Positions 51,356 to 59,693 are shown, counted from the stretch's first letter. The stretch is DNA of 64,000 bases from UBA5239 sp031548025 (GCA_031548025.1 JAVBRM010000050.1:3441-67440); one strand, 5' to 3'. The notes: generated from the letters alone by a model not told the origin. Made by a program: numbers and translations.

Positions 51356-52446
51356 TTGTTCCTCCTTTTGACACTTCCGCGAATTTTTAAATCATATTCA
51401 ATGCTCCGGCATGGTCCTTTTTCCCCCGGAACAAACCATTCATTCTGTGCCGCCAGCAGTTCCACGCACTGAACACCGAGCCGTTCATAGCCCAGGTCGA
51501 TGGTCGTCAACGGCGGGTCGAAAAATTCCGCTCCCGGGTAACCGCAATAACCCATCACCGAAATATCGTCGGGAATTTTGATCTGCCGCTTCCGCAATGC
51601 CCGATATACTTCCAGGGCAAAAAAGTCGGAAAAACAGACTATCGCGGTCGGCAGTGGGTTCAATTTCAGCAATTCCGCCACCGCATGATCGGCCGAAGCG
51701 GTATCCAGCAGGCAATCGGACTGTAACAACTCTCGGGCTGGATCCAAACCCAATTCCTTAAGCTTCTTTAAATATGCCTCGGAAGTAGCGAAGCCCCGCA
51801 TCTGGGTACGCAGAAAAATCGTACCGACCCGCCGATGTCCCATTGAGCGCAGATATTCCAACGCCGCGGTGAATGAACCGCTTTCGTCCAGGCAGGACAT
51901 TCCGAACGGCAGCACTTTCCGGTCGCGGCTGAAGGCATGGGGAAGCACCACCGGCAACTCGAGTTCCTTGAAAACTTCGATCTCCATTTCCGTACCCACA
52001 AACCCGCCGCCCAGATAAAGTACTCCACTGAAATGCTCGCTTCGCAGTCGCTTGCACGCGCCTTCATGTCCCAATGCCCTGAGCAGTGGCAGCGGGAGGC
52101 GAACCAACTCCCAACCGAGCTCCATTGCCCGCCGTTCCACTCCCGGCAAAATATATAAATAGGGGTCTTCGATATGTTTTTCAGTGAAGGGGAGCACCAC
52201 CAATACCCGGTAACGCCCTTGCTTTCCCCCGGGGACCGTCAAAAATGTTCCTTTTCCCTGAATACACTCGACGACTCCGCGCTGTTCCAGCAGCTTCATG
52301 CCGGCCCGGATCGTCTTCATCGACACCCCGAACTCCTCGGCCAGCTGCGTAAAGCGAGGCAATTTTGTCCCTTCCGGGTATTTGCCTTCCCGCACCGCCG
52401 CTTCAATCTCGCGACAGAATTGGTCTTTCTTCAGTTCATTTGTCAT
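51352..52446 (-). CDS. GntR-type regulator with LacI-like sensor, cassette 4
   Basis: A 364-aa regulator combining a GntR winged helix (residues 1-70; LKKDQFCREIEAAVREGKYPEG, LAEEFGVSMKTIRAGMKLLEQRG, CIQGKGTFL) with a periplasmic-binding-protein-type sensor (75-360; GVLYLGGGFVGTEME, AALEYLRSMGHRRVGTIFL, FSDFFALEVYRALRKRQIKIPDDISVMGYCG). This is the arabinose-repressor (AraR) arrangement, in which a sugar releases DNA binding. It is co-directional with the pseudopilin gene and overlaps it by 4 bp. A consensus promoter is at 52476-52504. Confidence 0.9.
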   Translation of the reverse strand: MTNELKKDQFCREIEAAVREGKYPEGTKLPRFTQLAEEFGVSMKTIRAGMKLLEQRGVVECIQGKGTFLTVPGGKQGRYRVLVVLPFTEKHIEDPYLYILPGVERRAMELGWELVRLPLPLLRALGHEGACKRLRSEHFSGVLYLGGGFVGTEMEIEVFKELELPVVLPHAFSRDRKVLPFGMSCLDESGSFTAALEYLRSMGHRRVGTIFLRTQMRGFATSEAYLKKLKELGLDPARELLQSDCLLDTASADHAVAELLKLNPLPTAIVCFSDFFALEVYRALRKRQIKIPDDISVMGYCGYPGAEFFDPPLTTIDLGYERLGVQCVELLAAQNEWFVPGEKGPCRSIEYDLKIRGSVKRRNK

Positions 52447-52475
52447 AATAGTGTACCTAAGTGTCCCTTTTTTAA

Positions 52476-52504
52476 ATTATACAGCAAAATCAGGTTTTTG
52501 TCAA
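52476..52504 (-). promoter_or_regulatory. Promoter of cassette 4
   Basis: On the minus strand TTGACA (52499-52504), a 17-bp spacer and TATAAT (52476-52481). Between it and the ATG at 52446 are two spaced direct AGTGT-type blocks (GTGTACCTAAGTGTCC on the plus strand, 52451-52466), which could be an operator for the GntR-type regulator. Confidence 0.8.
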
Positions 52505-52545
52505 TCCCCCAATCAATAAAAAAAAGAAATTTCCGTAGAAAAGAT

Positions 52546-52863
52546 GTAATGGGTCACTGAAAAGTTTAAACCACGGAATTGACGGAAACCACGGAAAGGA
52601 AAATCTATTTTTTCACTTCATACCGGTAAGGCATTGTCAAAGCGGCAAAGCTCTGGAAATGGGGTCGAGGGGAAAACCTGGAGCTGCCCAGGTTTCCCCC
52701 CGGTCAATATTGTTGAACAGAAGTACCGAAGCCGACGTTCGGCCGCAGGCCTGTCCGCCGTAGCCTTGGCGAAGGCGGAAGCACGAGGAGTGCGCAACTC
52801 CTTGTTCCCCTTCCGTGGTTTCCGTCAATTCCGTGGTTTAAAATTTTTTTATTGGCTGATTCC
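52546..52863. repeat. MITE-like intergenic repeat A
   Basis: Its ends are inverted repeats of about 40 bp: GTAATGGGTCACTGAAAA..., then AACCACGGAATTGACGG at the left, and the complement at the right ending at 52863. The interior includes a hairpin unit at 52647-52722 shared with 57369-57442, and another stem (AGGAGT/ACTCCT near 52787-52803). No protein is encoded. The same family occupies 57150-57777. It fills the gap between cassettes 4 and 5. Confidence 0.75.
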
Positions 52864-52878
52864 GTTTTCTCCGTAAAT

Positions 52879-55275
52879 TTACGGCGTTGCGGTGATTGTT
52901 TTCAATACCACGTCTTGCGGCGGAACTGTGATTTGACCGAGCTTTTCCACTTCGAAGTTCAGCGGGCTGGCGGTGAAATTAAACAGCGTAACCAGGAGTG
53001 TACCGTTTTTCTCATGGATGGTGTATGCATAGTGATCCCGGGCCGCTTGCGTCGTGATCTTCAAAGCTTCATCGCGGCGGATTCCGTCGAGATAAAATTG
53101 CTCGTGCTGCCGGATGACCGCGGCGGCGCGGTTCAGGTTCACATGCACCGCACCGTCGATCCAGTGCCCCGGGTAGATGCCGAAAATCTCATGGCCAAGC
53201 GCCCCCATCATCACCGCTTTTTGATAAAGCTGCTGCGGCGAGAGGCATTCTTCCGGGGCGGTGTAATTGCCGGTATTGGCATTGGCGCGCGAAATCAGAG
53301 AAATGGAACAGATTTTCTTTTTCAGGTGCTTGCGCGACAATTCCACCTGGTCAAATGCCTTGCGTCCGTCCAGATGATAAATCGACAGCATGGAGGCGTC
53401 CAGAAAATCCTCATTGAGCTGAGGGTTTTTGGGAATATACCACAAACGCTGGTTCATTGCGTCGGCGTCGTTGTAGGGAAAGACGTAGGTGTAATCCCAC
53501 ACTTCCATATCCGGGGCGGCGGCGCGAACGGCATCGGCCATCATTTTCATGTAGCGGTATGAAATGCTGACCCAATGTGAGGTCCATTCGGTGCGATATT
53601 TTTTCAGGATGGTTTCCGGCGTCAGCGGGTCATCGGCCACCCGGAAATTCTTTTTGAATTCCGCCAGGCAAATATCGCAGAAACAGAATTTAGCGGTTCG
53701 GCTCCAGGGCTCGAAATCGAGGATTGCCGCTTTGGTTCCGGGGATGATCAGTTTTTCCTTCGCCGATTCGGCGTATTTCTTTACCGCCTCGGGACTGGAT
53801 ACCAGTTGGACCGGGCAATTTTCGCTCAGCTTCTTGCCGTTCGGACCGATGGCCGGACCGATCAGCTCGCGATAAGCCTGATGACCTTTCAGCGGACCGC
53901 CCCACAGACTTATTTCGTAGAGGGTAAACCCGAAATCCCTGCGCAATATTTCATCCAGCGGTGCCCGGCGTTTGTCGGATTTGTAATAGCGTCCTTTGCC
54001 GGTGATCCCGGAACGGGCGAAAAGTTCGCCGATTCGGCGGAAAATCTCAGGCGAATAAAACGCGATATCCTGGCTGGTGTAGCACATAAACTGAAATTTA
54101 CCGGGCGGCAGCGGCGCGGGCGATTCAATCAAATTCAAAAGAAAGGAATCCTGGTGCTGTAACTCGCCGTCATCATAAACCGCCCACTGGATCTGACCGG
54201 AGGTAAATCCAGGCGGAGTATTGAAAACCAGTGTGACATTTTCGCCGCGCCCGAACCGTCCTTCCAGATTCCCGCGGAGCTCTCCCGGCGCGGTACGATA
54301 CTCAGTGCGTGCTGCGTCAGTTCGGGTTTCGAACTTAAATTGTTTGGAAGGAACGTTGTGATTGCTGGAAAATGCCTCCGGGATGGTGACGCCCTCCGGG
54401 ACCGTGATGGCCAGTACCGGAGATTTGGCCTTGCTGAAGCTCAGAACAAAGGTAGCCGGAACCGGATACGCGGCGAAACTGTTCAGGGTTTTCTGCCCGC
54501 CGAAATGTTTCTCGTAGCCGTCGACCGGTTCGCAGAGAGCCAGGACGGCTTTGGCGGCGGTGGGAACCGTGACCGCGTACTTGGCGGCGGTCTCCGGCGA
54601 ATCGGCGATAACCAGCTCGTCGAGGCCGCCGTCGAAGGCGTAAACTTTTTTGTTTTTAGACGGATAATTTCCGATAATGAGATTGTTTTTCGAGGCGGCG
54701 ATGGTTTTGCCGGGAAATTCCTGGTTGAGAATAATCTGGCCGTTTTCACTGATCCGGATTTGCCCGCGGTGGAAGCAGACCGCGAGCTCGATCCAGCCCT
54801 CGGACTCGGTGGTCTGGACGGGAGCGGTGGCCTGATAGGTTTTTTCGCCGTCAGCGTAGCGGAAGGACCATTGCCGCCCGCGCTTGCTCAGCGAAAATCC
54901 GGCATTGCCGCTGTCGGTTTTGTTGCCCACGATCACCTGCGTTTTGGGACTGCCGGTTTTGATATGCACTTTCAGGTAAAGGCTGTCGATATTCTGCCGC
55001 ATAATCGGGTTTTCGAGAATGCCGTAACTCTGGTATTCGGCGGTGAAAAACAACGCATTGCCGGCGACGCCGGGCTTGCGGAAACGCTTGGGATTGGTCG
55101 TCTCGGGTGTGTCGTTGTCGCGGTCGGCGCTGGGATGATAGGTCCCCTTGAGCTTGGCGGGACCGGAATCGGTAATCGAAGCATCGATTTCCTCAAACGA
55201 GAAATTGTAACAGAATTCGTTGGCTCCCAGAGCGGCAAACAGCGACAGAATGAGGGTGAAAAACAGACGTTTCAT
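52879..55275 (-). CDS. Large secreted putative glycan-active protein with CFCxxC motif, cassette 5
   Basis: A 798-aa protein, the smallest of the large set, with a signal peptide (1-18). Residues about 40-235 look like a LamG/concanavalin-type domain (GNALFFTAEYQSYGI, WIELAVCFHRGQIRISENG, GGLDELVIADSP). A TIM-barrel-like region (about 390-740) has AILDFEPWS with Glu522 and CFCDIC at 531-536, nine residues later, matching cassettes 2 and 4. The C-terminus (YTIHEKNGTLLVTLFNF) is a short beta domain. It is probably a secreted glycosidase; family and substrate are unknown. It is preceded by the cassette 5 pseudopilin with an 18-bp gap. Confidence 0.72.
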   Translation of the reverse strand: MKRLFFTLILSLFAALGANEFCYNFSFEEIDASITDSGPAKLKGTYHPSADRDNDTPETTNPKRFRKPGVAGNALFFTAEYQSYGILENPIMRQNIDSLYLKVHIKTGSPKTQVIVGNKTDSGNAGFSLSKRGRQWSFRYADGEKTYQATAPVQTTESEGWIELAVCFHRGQIRISENGQIILNQEFPGKTIAASKNNLIIGNYPSKNKKVYAFDGGLDELVIADSPETAAKYAVTVPTAAKAVLALCEPVDGYEKHFGGQKTLNSFAAYPVPATFVLSFSKAKSPVLAITVPEGVTIPEAFSSNHNVPSKQFKFETRTDAARTEYRTAPGELRGNLEGRFGRGENVTLVFNTPPGFTSGQIQWAVYDDGELQHQDSFLLNLIESPAPLPPGKFQFMCYTSQDIAFYSPEIFRRIGELFARSGITGKGRYYKSDKRRAPLDEILRRDFGFTLYEISLWGGPLKGHQAYRELIGPAIGPNGKKLSENCPVQLVSSPEAVKKYAESAKEKLIIPGTKAAILDFEPWSRTAKFCFCDICLAEFKKNFRVADDPLTPETILKKYRTEWTSHWVSISYRYMKMMADAVRAAAPDMEVWDYTYVFPYNDADAMNQRLWYIPKNPQLNEDFLDASMLSIYHLDGRKAFDQVELSRKHLKKKICSISLISRANANTGNYTAPEECLSPQQLYQKAVMMGALGHEIFGIYPGHWIDGAVHVNLNRAAAVIRQHEQFYLDGIRRDEALKITTQAARDHYAYTIHEKNGTLLVTLFNFTASPLNFEVEKLGQITVPPQDVVLKTITATP

Positions 55276-55293
55276 GAATATATTCTCCGATTG

Positions 55294-56028
55294 TCAGAAA
55301 TTGAATTCGCCTTTGCACAACTGCATGCCGCCGGAATTGGGGATATACGACGTGGAGGTGACGGCGAGCCTCCGCCAGACTTCCAGTTGTGTAGCGAGGC
55401 GGTTGCAGACGCTGCCGTCGACGGTGAGGATGTTTTCCCGTCCGTTGTGCCTGCCGTAGAAAAACGAGATGTCATGCGATGAAACATTGGAGGCTACATA
55501 ATACCCGTATTCCGGCTCGAGTGTCCGGTGGTTGTCGATGAGAAAGACGGTTCTGGAAGGTCTGGTTACCTGGGTATTTCTGGCCGGCATATAGGTAGTG
55601 CTGAGGCTGCTGACCGAGAAACCGGGATTGCCAATCCGCCAGGCACATACTCCGTAGCGCATAATGGCGTAACCGGGAAAATAACGCCGGGAGCTGCTGG
55701 CCGGATGAAATTGGGTTTTGGGGCAATAGATGACCGAGCCCGGTTTATTAAAATCGGCGGCAGGATCAAAATCCGCCAGTGTTTGCGTCCAATAAACCGC
55801 GGTGGTGGTGGTTCCTTTGTTGTAACCGGCGGGAAAAAAATAGCCATCGTTGGCGTCAAGGTAGAACTGTCCGATCTGCCCCAACTGTCGGAGGTTTCCT
55901 ATACAGGCGGCGGCCCGGCCCTTTTCGCGGGCCTGATTCAACGCCGGCAGCAGCATTGCCGCCAGTATCGCAATAATTGCAATCACAACCAGGAGTTCGA
56001 TAAGTGTAAAATTTGTCCTTTTTTTCAT
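55294..56028 (-). CDS. Pseudopilin-like H-x9-DG protein, cassette 5
   Basis: A 244-aa pseudopilin-like protein. FTLIELLVVIAIIAILAAM begins at residue 7, preceded by Asn. The body has CIGNLRQLGQIGQFYLDANDGYFFPAGY and the C-terminal block GRHNGRENILTVDGSVCN, with a true His, nine residues, DG. An AGAGGAAA site lies before the ATG, inside the LacI gene end; the LacI stop is separated by a single base. Confidence 0.9.
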   Translation of the reverse strand: MKKRTNFTLIELLVVIAIIAILAAMLLPALNQAREKGRAAACIGNLRQLGQIGQFYLDANDGYFFPAGYNKGTTTTAVYWTQTLADFDPAADFNKPGSVIYCPKTQFHPASSSRRYFPGYAIMRYGVCAWRIGNPGFSVSSLSTTYMPARNTQVTRPSRTVFLIDNHRTLEPEYGYYVASNVSSHDISFFYGRHNGRENILTVDGSVCNRLATQLEVWRRLAVTSTSYIPNSGGMQLCKGEFNF

Positions 56029-56029
56029 G

Positions 56030-57052
56030 TTATTTATTTCCTCTGTTTATTGATTCATTGACGATCAGGGGGAGGGGGAGCAGAACATCCTGCCCGCCTT
56101 CCTCGTTGTTAATCATTTTGACAATATTTTGCACGGCTCTGACACCCTGCTGATGATAATCGACCCGCAGTGCGGAAAGCCGGGGATACGTGAGATCGCT
56201 CACCCGATGAATCCCGCCGATCAGATGGTCGCCGATCGTAACAATTCCCACCTGATCCGGCACCGTCAGATTCAACTGCCGGGCTATATTCAAGGCATCG
56301 AGCCCGATCCAGTCGATATCACAGACCAGGGCTATCGGATACGGCTGCCGCTTTTTCAGGAGTGGAGCGATCGCTTCGGCGTATCCGTTGGCTTCCGTTT
56401 CCAGTGTGACGGCCTCATATTTGACGTCATAATTTTTCAACTCTTCCATCAGGTAATTTTTGCGCTGGTTTTTGGTTTCAAACGGCGAACCGCCGGTTAA
56501 ATAAATAATTTTCCGGTAACGCGGCGCAATATGCGCGGTCAATTTTTTGATTCCTTGTCGATAATCGGTTCCCACCAGAATTCCGGGCAGCTCCGGCAAA
56601 CGGCGTTGCAGAAAAACGATTTTGACATTACTGTTTTGCAAACGGTTCAACAGGCGTTCCGGATAATTTTCGATATTGGAAAAAGGCAGCCAGATAATTC
56701 CATCCACATGCCAGTCCAGCGCATAGTCAAGATTGGAGATTTCCCGGCTGGCGTCGGGATGGGTGGTGAAATTCACCATTACCCGGAAACCGTGCCGGTA
56801 AGCTTCCTGCTCCACAGTATCCATCAATTCCGGGTTGTTCCACGGGATGATCAGCGACAACAAATCACTGCGCTTGCGCCGCAAACCCACCGAAAGATTG
56901 TTCGGGCGATACCCCAAACTCTCCACCGCGTCCATAATCCGCTTGCGGGTTTTCTCCGGTATCCTGCTGTGATCATGATCACGGATCACCTGCGACACCG
57001 CACCGGCCGAGACTCCGCAATATTCCGCGACATCTTTTATCCTGACTGCCAT
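56030..57052 (-). CDS. LacI-family regulator of cassette 5
   Basis: A 340-aa repressor. HTH residues 1-50: RIKDVAEYCGVSAGAVSQVIRDHDHSRIPEKTRKRIMDAVESLGYRPN. The sensor domain follows with LLSLIIPWNNPELMDTVEQEAYRHG, DGIIWLPFSN, ALVCDIDWIGLDALNIARQLNLTVPDQVGIVTIGDH. An upstream TTG at 57058 would add two residues, but ATG 57052 has a well-spaced AAGGA site. It is co-directional with the pseudopilin gene (one base apart). Inverted repeats at the promoter fit autoregulation. Confidence 0.92.
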   Translation of the reverse strand: MAVRIKDVAEYCGVSAGAVSQVIRDHDHSRIPEKTRKRIMDAVESLGYRPNNLSVGLRRKRSDLLSLIIPWNNPELMDTVEQEAYRHGFRVMVNFTTHPDASREISNLDYALDWHVDGIIWLPFSNIENYPERLLNRLQNSNVKIVFLQRRLPELPGILVGTDYRQGIKKLTAHIAPRYRKIIYLTGGSPFETKNQRKNYLMEELKNYDVKYEAVTLETEANGYAEAIAPLLKKRQPYPIALVCDIDWIGLDALNIARQLNLTVPDQVGIVTIGDHLIGGIHRVSDLTYPRLSALRVDYHQQGVRAVQNIVKMINNEEGGQDVLLPLPLIVNESINRGNK

Positions 57053-57081
57053 AAACAATCCTTATCTTGTCTTTAATATCT

Positions 57082-57126
57082 ATTATACAGTGGTAAAACG
57101 AAAAAGCAACTTGGTATTTCGTTTTA
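57082..57126 (-). promoter_or_regulatory. Cassette 5 promoter with LacI-type inverted repeat
   Basis: On the minus strand TTGCTT (57104-57109), 16 bp, TATAAT (57082-57087). Flanking and overlapping the -35 box are TAAAACGAAA (57094-57103) and its inverted copy TTTCGTTTTA (57117-57126), an operator-like pair with a 13-bp spacer. Confidence 0.75.
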
Positions 57127-57149
57127 TCAGGAATTTTTCACCGATTTTT

Positions 57150-57777
57150 GTAATGAGCCAATGAAAATCATAGAACCACGGAAAGTACGGAAATTCAGGG
57201 AAAGGGAGCGAGGAGTTGCGCACTCCTCGCGCTCCAGCGGCGGGTATGACCCGCTGCGATGACTCTTTGGGAGACAAGGTCTTTTTTCGCAAGGGACAAC
57301 CGAACGGATTCGGTTTTCCCTTTGCAAACCTCTTTCCGATCCTGCCGGTAGGACTATGTCGAGGCGGTAAAGCCTGGAAATGGGGTCGAGGGGAAAACCT
57401 GTGCTGAACAGGTTTACCCCCGGTCAATATTGTTGAACAGAATCTTCGCAGCGGATCGTATCCGCCGCTGGAGCACGAGGAACGCGCAGTTCCTCGCATC
57501 CCCCTTCCGTACTACTATCCCGGCTTTTCTTGTTTTTTGCGAAGAATATAGCACGTAACAAATCGTAAGTCATTAATTTAAAAAAATTCCGTGATTTTCC
57601 GTACTACTATCCCGGCTTTTCTTGTTTTTTTGCGAAGAATATAGCGCGTAACAAATCGTAAGTCATTAATTTAAAAAAAATTCCGTGGTTTCCGTGGTTT
57701 CCGTGGTTAATCTTTTTTGGTTGCGGCTACGCCGCGCCGTGAATTCCGTGGTTAAAAAATTTTCATTGGTCGATTAC
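57150..57777. repeat. MITE-like intergenic repeat B, enlarged family member
   Basis: The ends are inverted: GTAATGAGCCAATGAAAA at the left and its near complement ending at 57777, followed inward by CCACGGA-type blocks, as in repeat A. The interior shares the hairpin unit at 57369-57442 with repeat A but also carries a tandem duplication (57505-57690) and a triple run of TTCCGTGGTT near 57681-57710. It lies between cassettes 5 and 6. No protein is encoded. Confidence 0.72.
57505..57690. repeat. Tandem duplication of about 92 bp
   Basis: Two near-identical units, 57505-57596 and 57597-57690, each open with TTCCGTACTACTATCCCGG and end in a TTTAAAAAAATTCCGTG stretch. They differ by a few bases and an extra T and A. 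This is an internal expansion of repeat B. Confidence 0.85.
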
Positions 57778-57818
57778 AAAGACTGGCCGTTTTTTTGGGA
57801 TTTTTTGTAGAGAGAGTA

Positions 57819-57882
57819 TTGACATTTATTTGGGATGATGTTATAATTAATATAAAGTTAATAAGGCATTATCTATAAAGTT
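57819..57882 (+). promoter_or_regulatory. Cassette 6 promoter with direct repeats
   Basis: TTGACA at 57819-57824, a 17-bp spacer and TATAAT at 57842-57847, both consensus. Downstream, TATAAAGTT occurs twice (57851-57859 and 57874-57882), a possible binding site of the GntR-type regulator encoded next. Confidence 0.82.
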
Positions 57883-57891
57883 GGCGGTTTT

Positions 57892-58977
57892 ATGCGCGGC
57901 GGAAATAAAAGTCTGAATCTATATAGAGAGTTGTCCGGAATGATCAAATCCGGACAGCTTCCGCCCGGTCATAAGCTTCCGCCCGAGAACGAAATGGCGG
58001 TCCAATATGAAGTCAGCATCGGTACCATCCGCAAGGCTTTGCAGATGCTGCTCGACGAAAATATGATCGTGCGGACCAAAAAGAAAGGCAGTTTCATCAC
58101 CGAGCGCAAAAATCCCGTACCGGTTACGATCCTGCTGCCTTGCCCGGATTATTTGACTCATGCCACTTTTTCCACTTACAGTCTGTTGGAGATCATTCAT
58201 GGTGCCATCAGCGCGGCCGCCGAACATGGCGTCCGTATCGAAACCGTGGTCGTCGGTTCGAATGGTACGCCTGAAGATATCTACTGGCGTAATCTCGATT
58301 TCATTACCAACGAAAGCCGGGTAATCGTTTACGGCATCTGGTACAGCAAGATTTTCCCGTTCCTGATGGAGCGCCGCTGCCGGGTGGCGTTCTGCCACAG
58401 CATGGTGCGGCCGGATATCCTCCGGACGCTCGAGGAAAGCAATTGGGATATGTTTCTAATCGACGGCTTTGCTGCGGCGCAGCAGGGTGTCGAACACTTG
58501 TTGGCCCAAGGCTGCCGCCGGATCGCCTGTTGCAGTACCAGGCTCCAGGAACCGGGACATCCGTTTGTGCAAGGCTACCGCGAAACCCTGAGAAAATACG
58601 GCCTTTCCGCAGACCCGGAGCTGGAAGTCGACAACCCGGAAAAGCTCAAGGAAATTCAGGCTGACGGCATATTGATGGATAATCCGACATATCCGGCACA
58701 TTTCTTCAATAATTTCTACAATCATCTGAAAATCAGCCCCAAAACCAAGATCGTTTTCAGGCATGATTACATGGTGTCCGAAGTCTCTCCGCCGGTTTCC
58801 GCGACCCGGTTTGATTTTTGTGCCATCGGCAAAGACATGGTAAATGCATTGCTGGCCGGAGAACCCGGAAAAGAGCATCATTATATCCCGGAATTGGTAC
58901 GCCGCGGGCCGGATTCTCTGAAAGAAAAATCGCAACGGTATTTCCCATACAAAAACGAAATTGTCTTGAATATATAG
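57892..58977 (+). CDS. GntR-type regulator with LacI-like sensor, cassette 6
   Basis: A 361-aa regulator. The winged helix is at residues 1-75 (LYRELSGMIKSGQLPPGHKLPPENEMAVQYEVSIGTIRKALQMLLDENMIVRTKKKGSFI) and the sensor domain at about 80-340 (VTILLPCPDY, LLEIIHGAISAAAEHG, GVEHLLAQGCRRIACCS, HPFVQGYRETLRKYGLS). It is of the same AraR-like arrangement as the cassette 4 regulator. The pseudopilin gene begins 14 bp after its stop. It probably responds to an oligosaccharide or sugar, which is unidentified. Confidence 0.9.
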   Translation: MRGGNKSLNLYRELSGMIKSGQLPPGHKLPPENEMAVQYEVSIGTIRKALQMLLDENMIVRTKKKGSFITERKNPVPVTILLPCPDYLTHATFSTYSLLEIIHGAISAAAEHGVRIETVVVGSNGTPEDIYWRNLDFITNESRVIVYGIWYSKIFPFLMERRCRVAFCHSMVRPDILRTLEESNWDMFLIDGFAAAQQGVEHLLAQGCRRIACCSTRLQEPGHPFVQGYRETLRKYGLSADPELEVDNPEKLKEIQADGILMDNPTYPAHFFNNFYNHLKISPKTKIVFRHDYMVSEVSPPVSATRFDFCAIGKDMVNALLAGEPGKEHHYIPELVRRGPDSLKEKSQRYFPYKNEIVLNI

Positions 58978-58991
58978 TCTGGAGGTTTCTT

Positions 58992-59681
58992 ATGAAAAGA
59001 AACAGGAGAGCAAATTTTACACTCATTGAATTGCTGGTGGTCATAGCTATTGTAGCTATTCTAGCAGCGCTGTTGCTTCCGGCGCTGAGCAAAGCGCGCG
59101 AAAAAGGGCGGCGCATCAAATGCGTCAGCAATTTGAAACAAGTTTCTTCTTGTCTATCGATGTATACAAATGATTATAACGATTATCTGCTGTGCGCATA
59201 TGACTCCGACCAAGGCTACTGGAGTGCCAACATTTCGAAGGCCGGCTATGGAATATTCAATCGGACCCAGGTATGGAGCAAAGACGGATATGCTCCGTTC
59301 CATTGCCCCGCAGAACCGCCGCATTCTTCAAAAGATCCGGGCAAAAGTCTTTCCGGTTCATGGGTGGATTATGCTTTGAATGCCAACACCCGCGGCAGAA
59401 CCAGCGCCACCATAAGCTGGCGCAAAACGGGATGGCTCAAGAATCCCTCCCGGCGCGCCATGCTGATAGACAGCGATCAGCCTATGTTCCATCAATCCAC
59501 TGCTTTGCCGCTTACCAATGTCGACCCGGTCCGCCACCAGAATAACCTCAATTGCGCTTTCGAAGATGGCCATGTCGATATGCTTGAATACAAACAATTG
59601 CCGGTTAGAGCCACTTTTTCCGGCATCAGCAACTTTTGCGAACAGGGAACCACCGGAAATACGGTACTCTTCCCCTACTGA
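58992..59681 (+). CDS. Pseudopilin-like H-x9-DG protein, cassette 6
   Basis: A 229-aa pseudopilin-like protein starting at ATG 58992, selected for its GGAGG site (58981-58985); a longer reading frame upstream overlaps the regulator and is not used. The leader is MKRNRRAN, then FTLIELLVVIAIVAILAAL; Asn precedes the helix. The body has CVSNLKQVSSCLSMYTNDYNDY and the C-terminal VRHQNNLNCAFEDGHVDML, with His, nine residues, DG. It lies 12 bp before the large secreted gene. Confidence 0.9.
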   Translation: MKRNRRANFTLIELLVVIAIVAILAALLLPALSKAREKGRRIKCVSNLKQVSSCLSMYTNDYNDYLLCAYDSDQGYWSANISKAGYGIFNRTQVWSKDGYAPFHCPAEPPHSSKDPGKSLSGSWVDYALNANTRGRTSATISWRKTGWLKNPSRRAMLIDSDQPMFHQSTALPLTNVDPVRHQNNLNCAFEDGHVDMLEYKQLPVRATFSGISNFCEQGTTGNTVLFPY

Positions 59682-59693
59682 CAGGAAATTATC

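Noticed and set aside
57505..57690. CRISPR-like array
   Set aside because: There are only two long units without distinct spacers; this is a simple tandem duplication. No CRISPR array or cas gene was seen in the window.
58818..58991. N-terminal extension of the cassette 6 pseudopilin
   Set aside because: It overlaps the regulator in another frame; ATG 58992 has a GGAGG site and yields the normal short leader.
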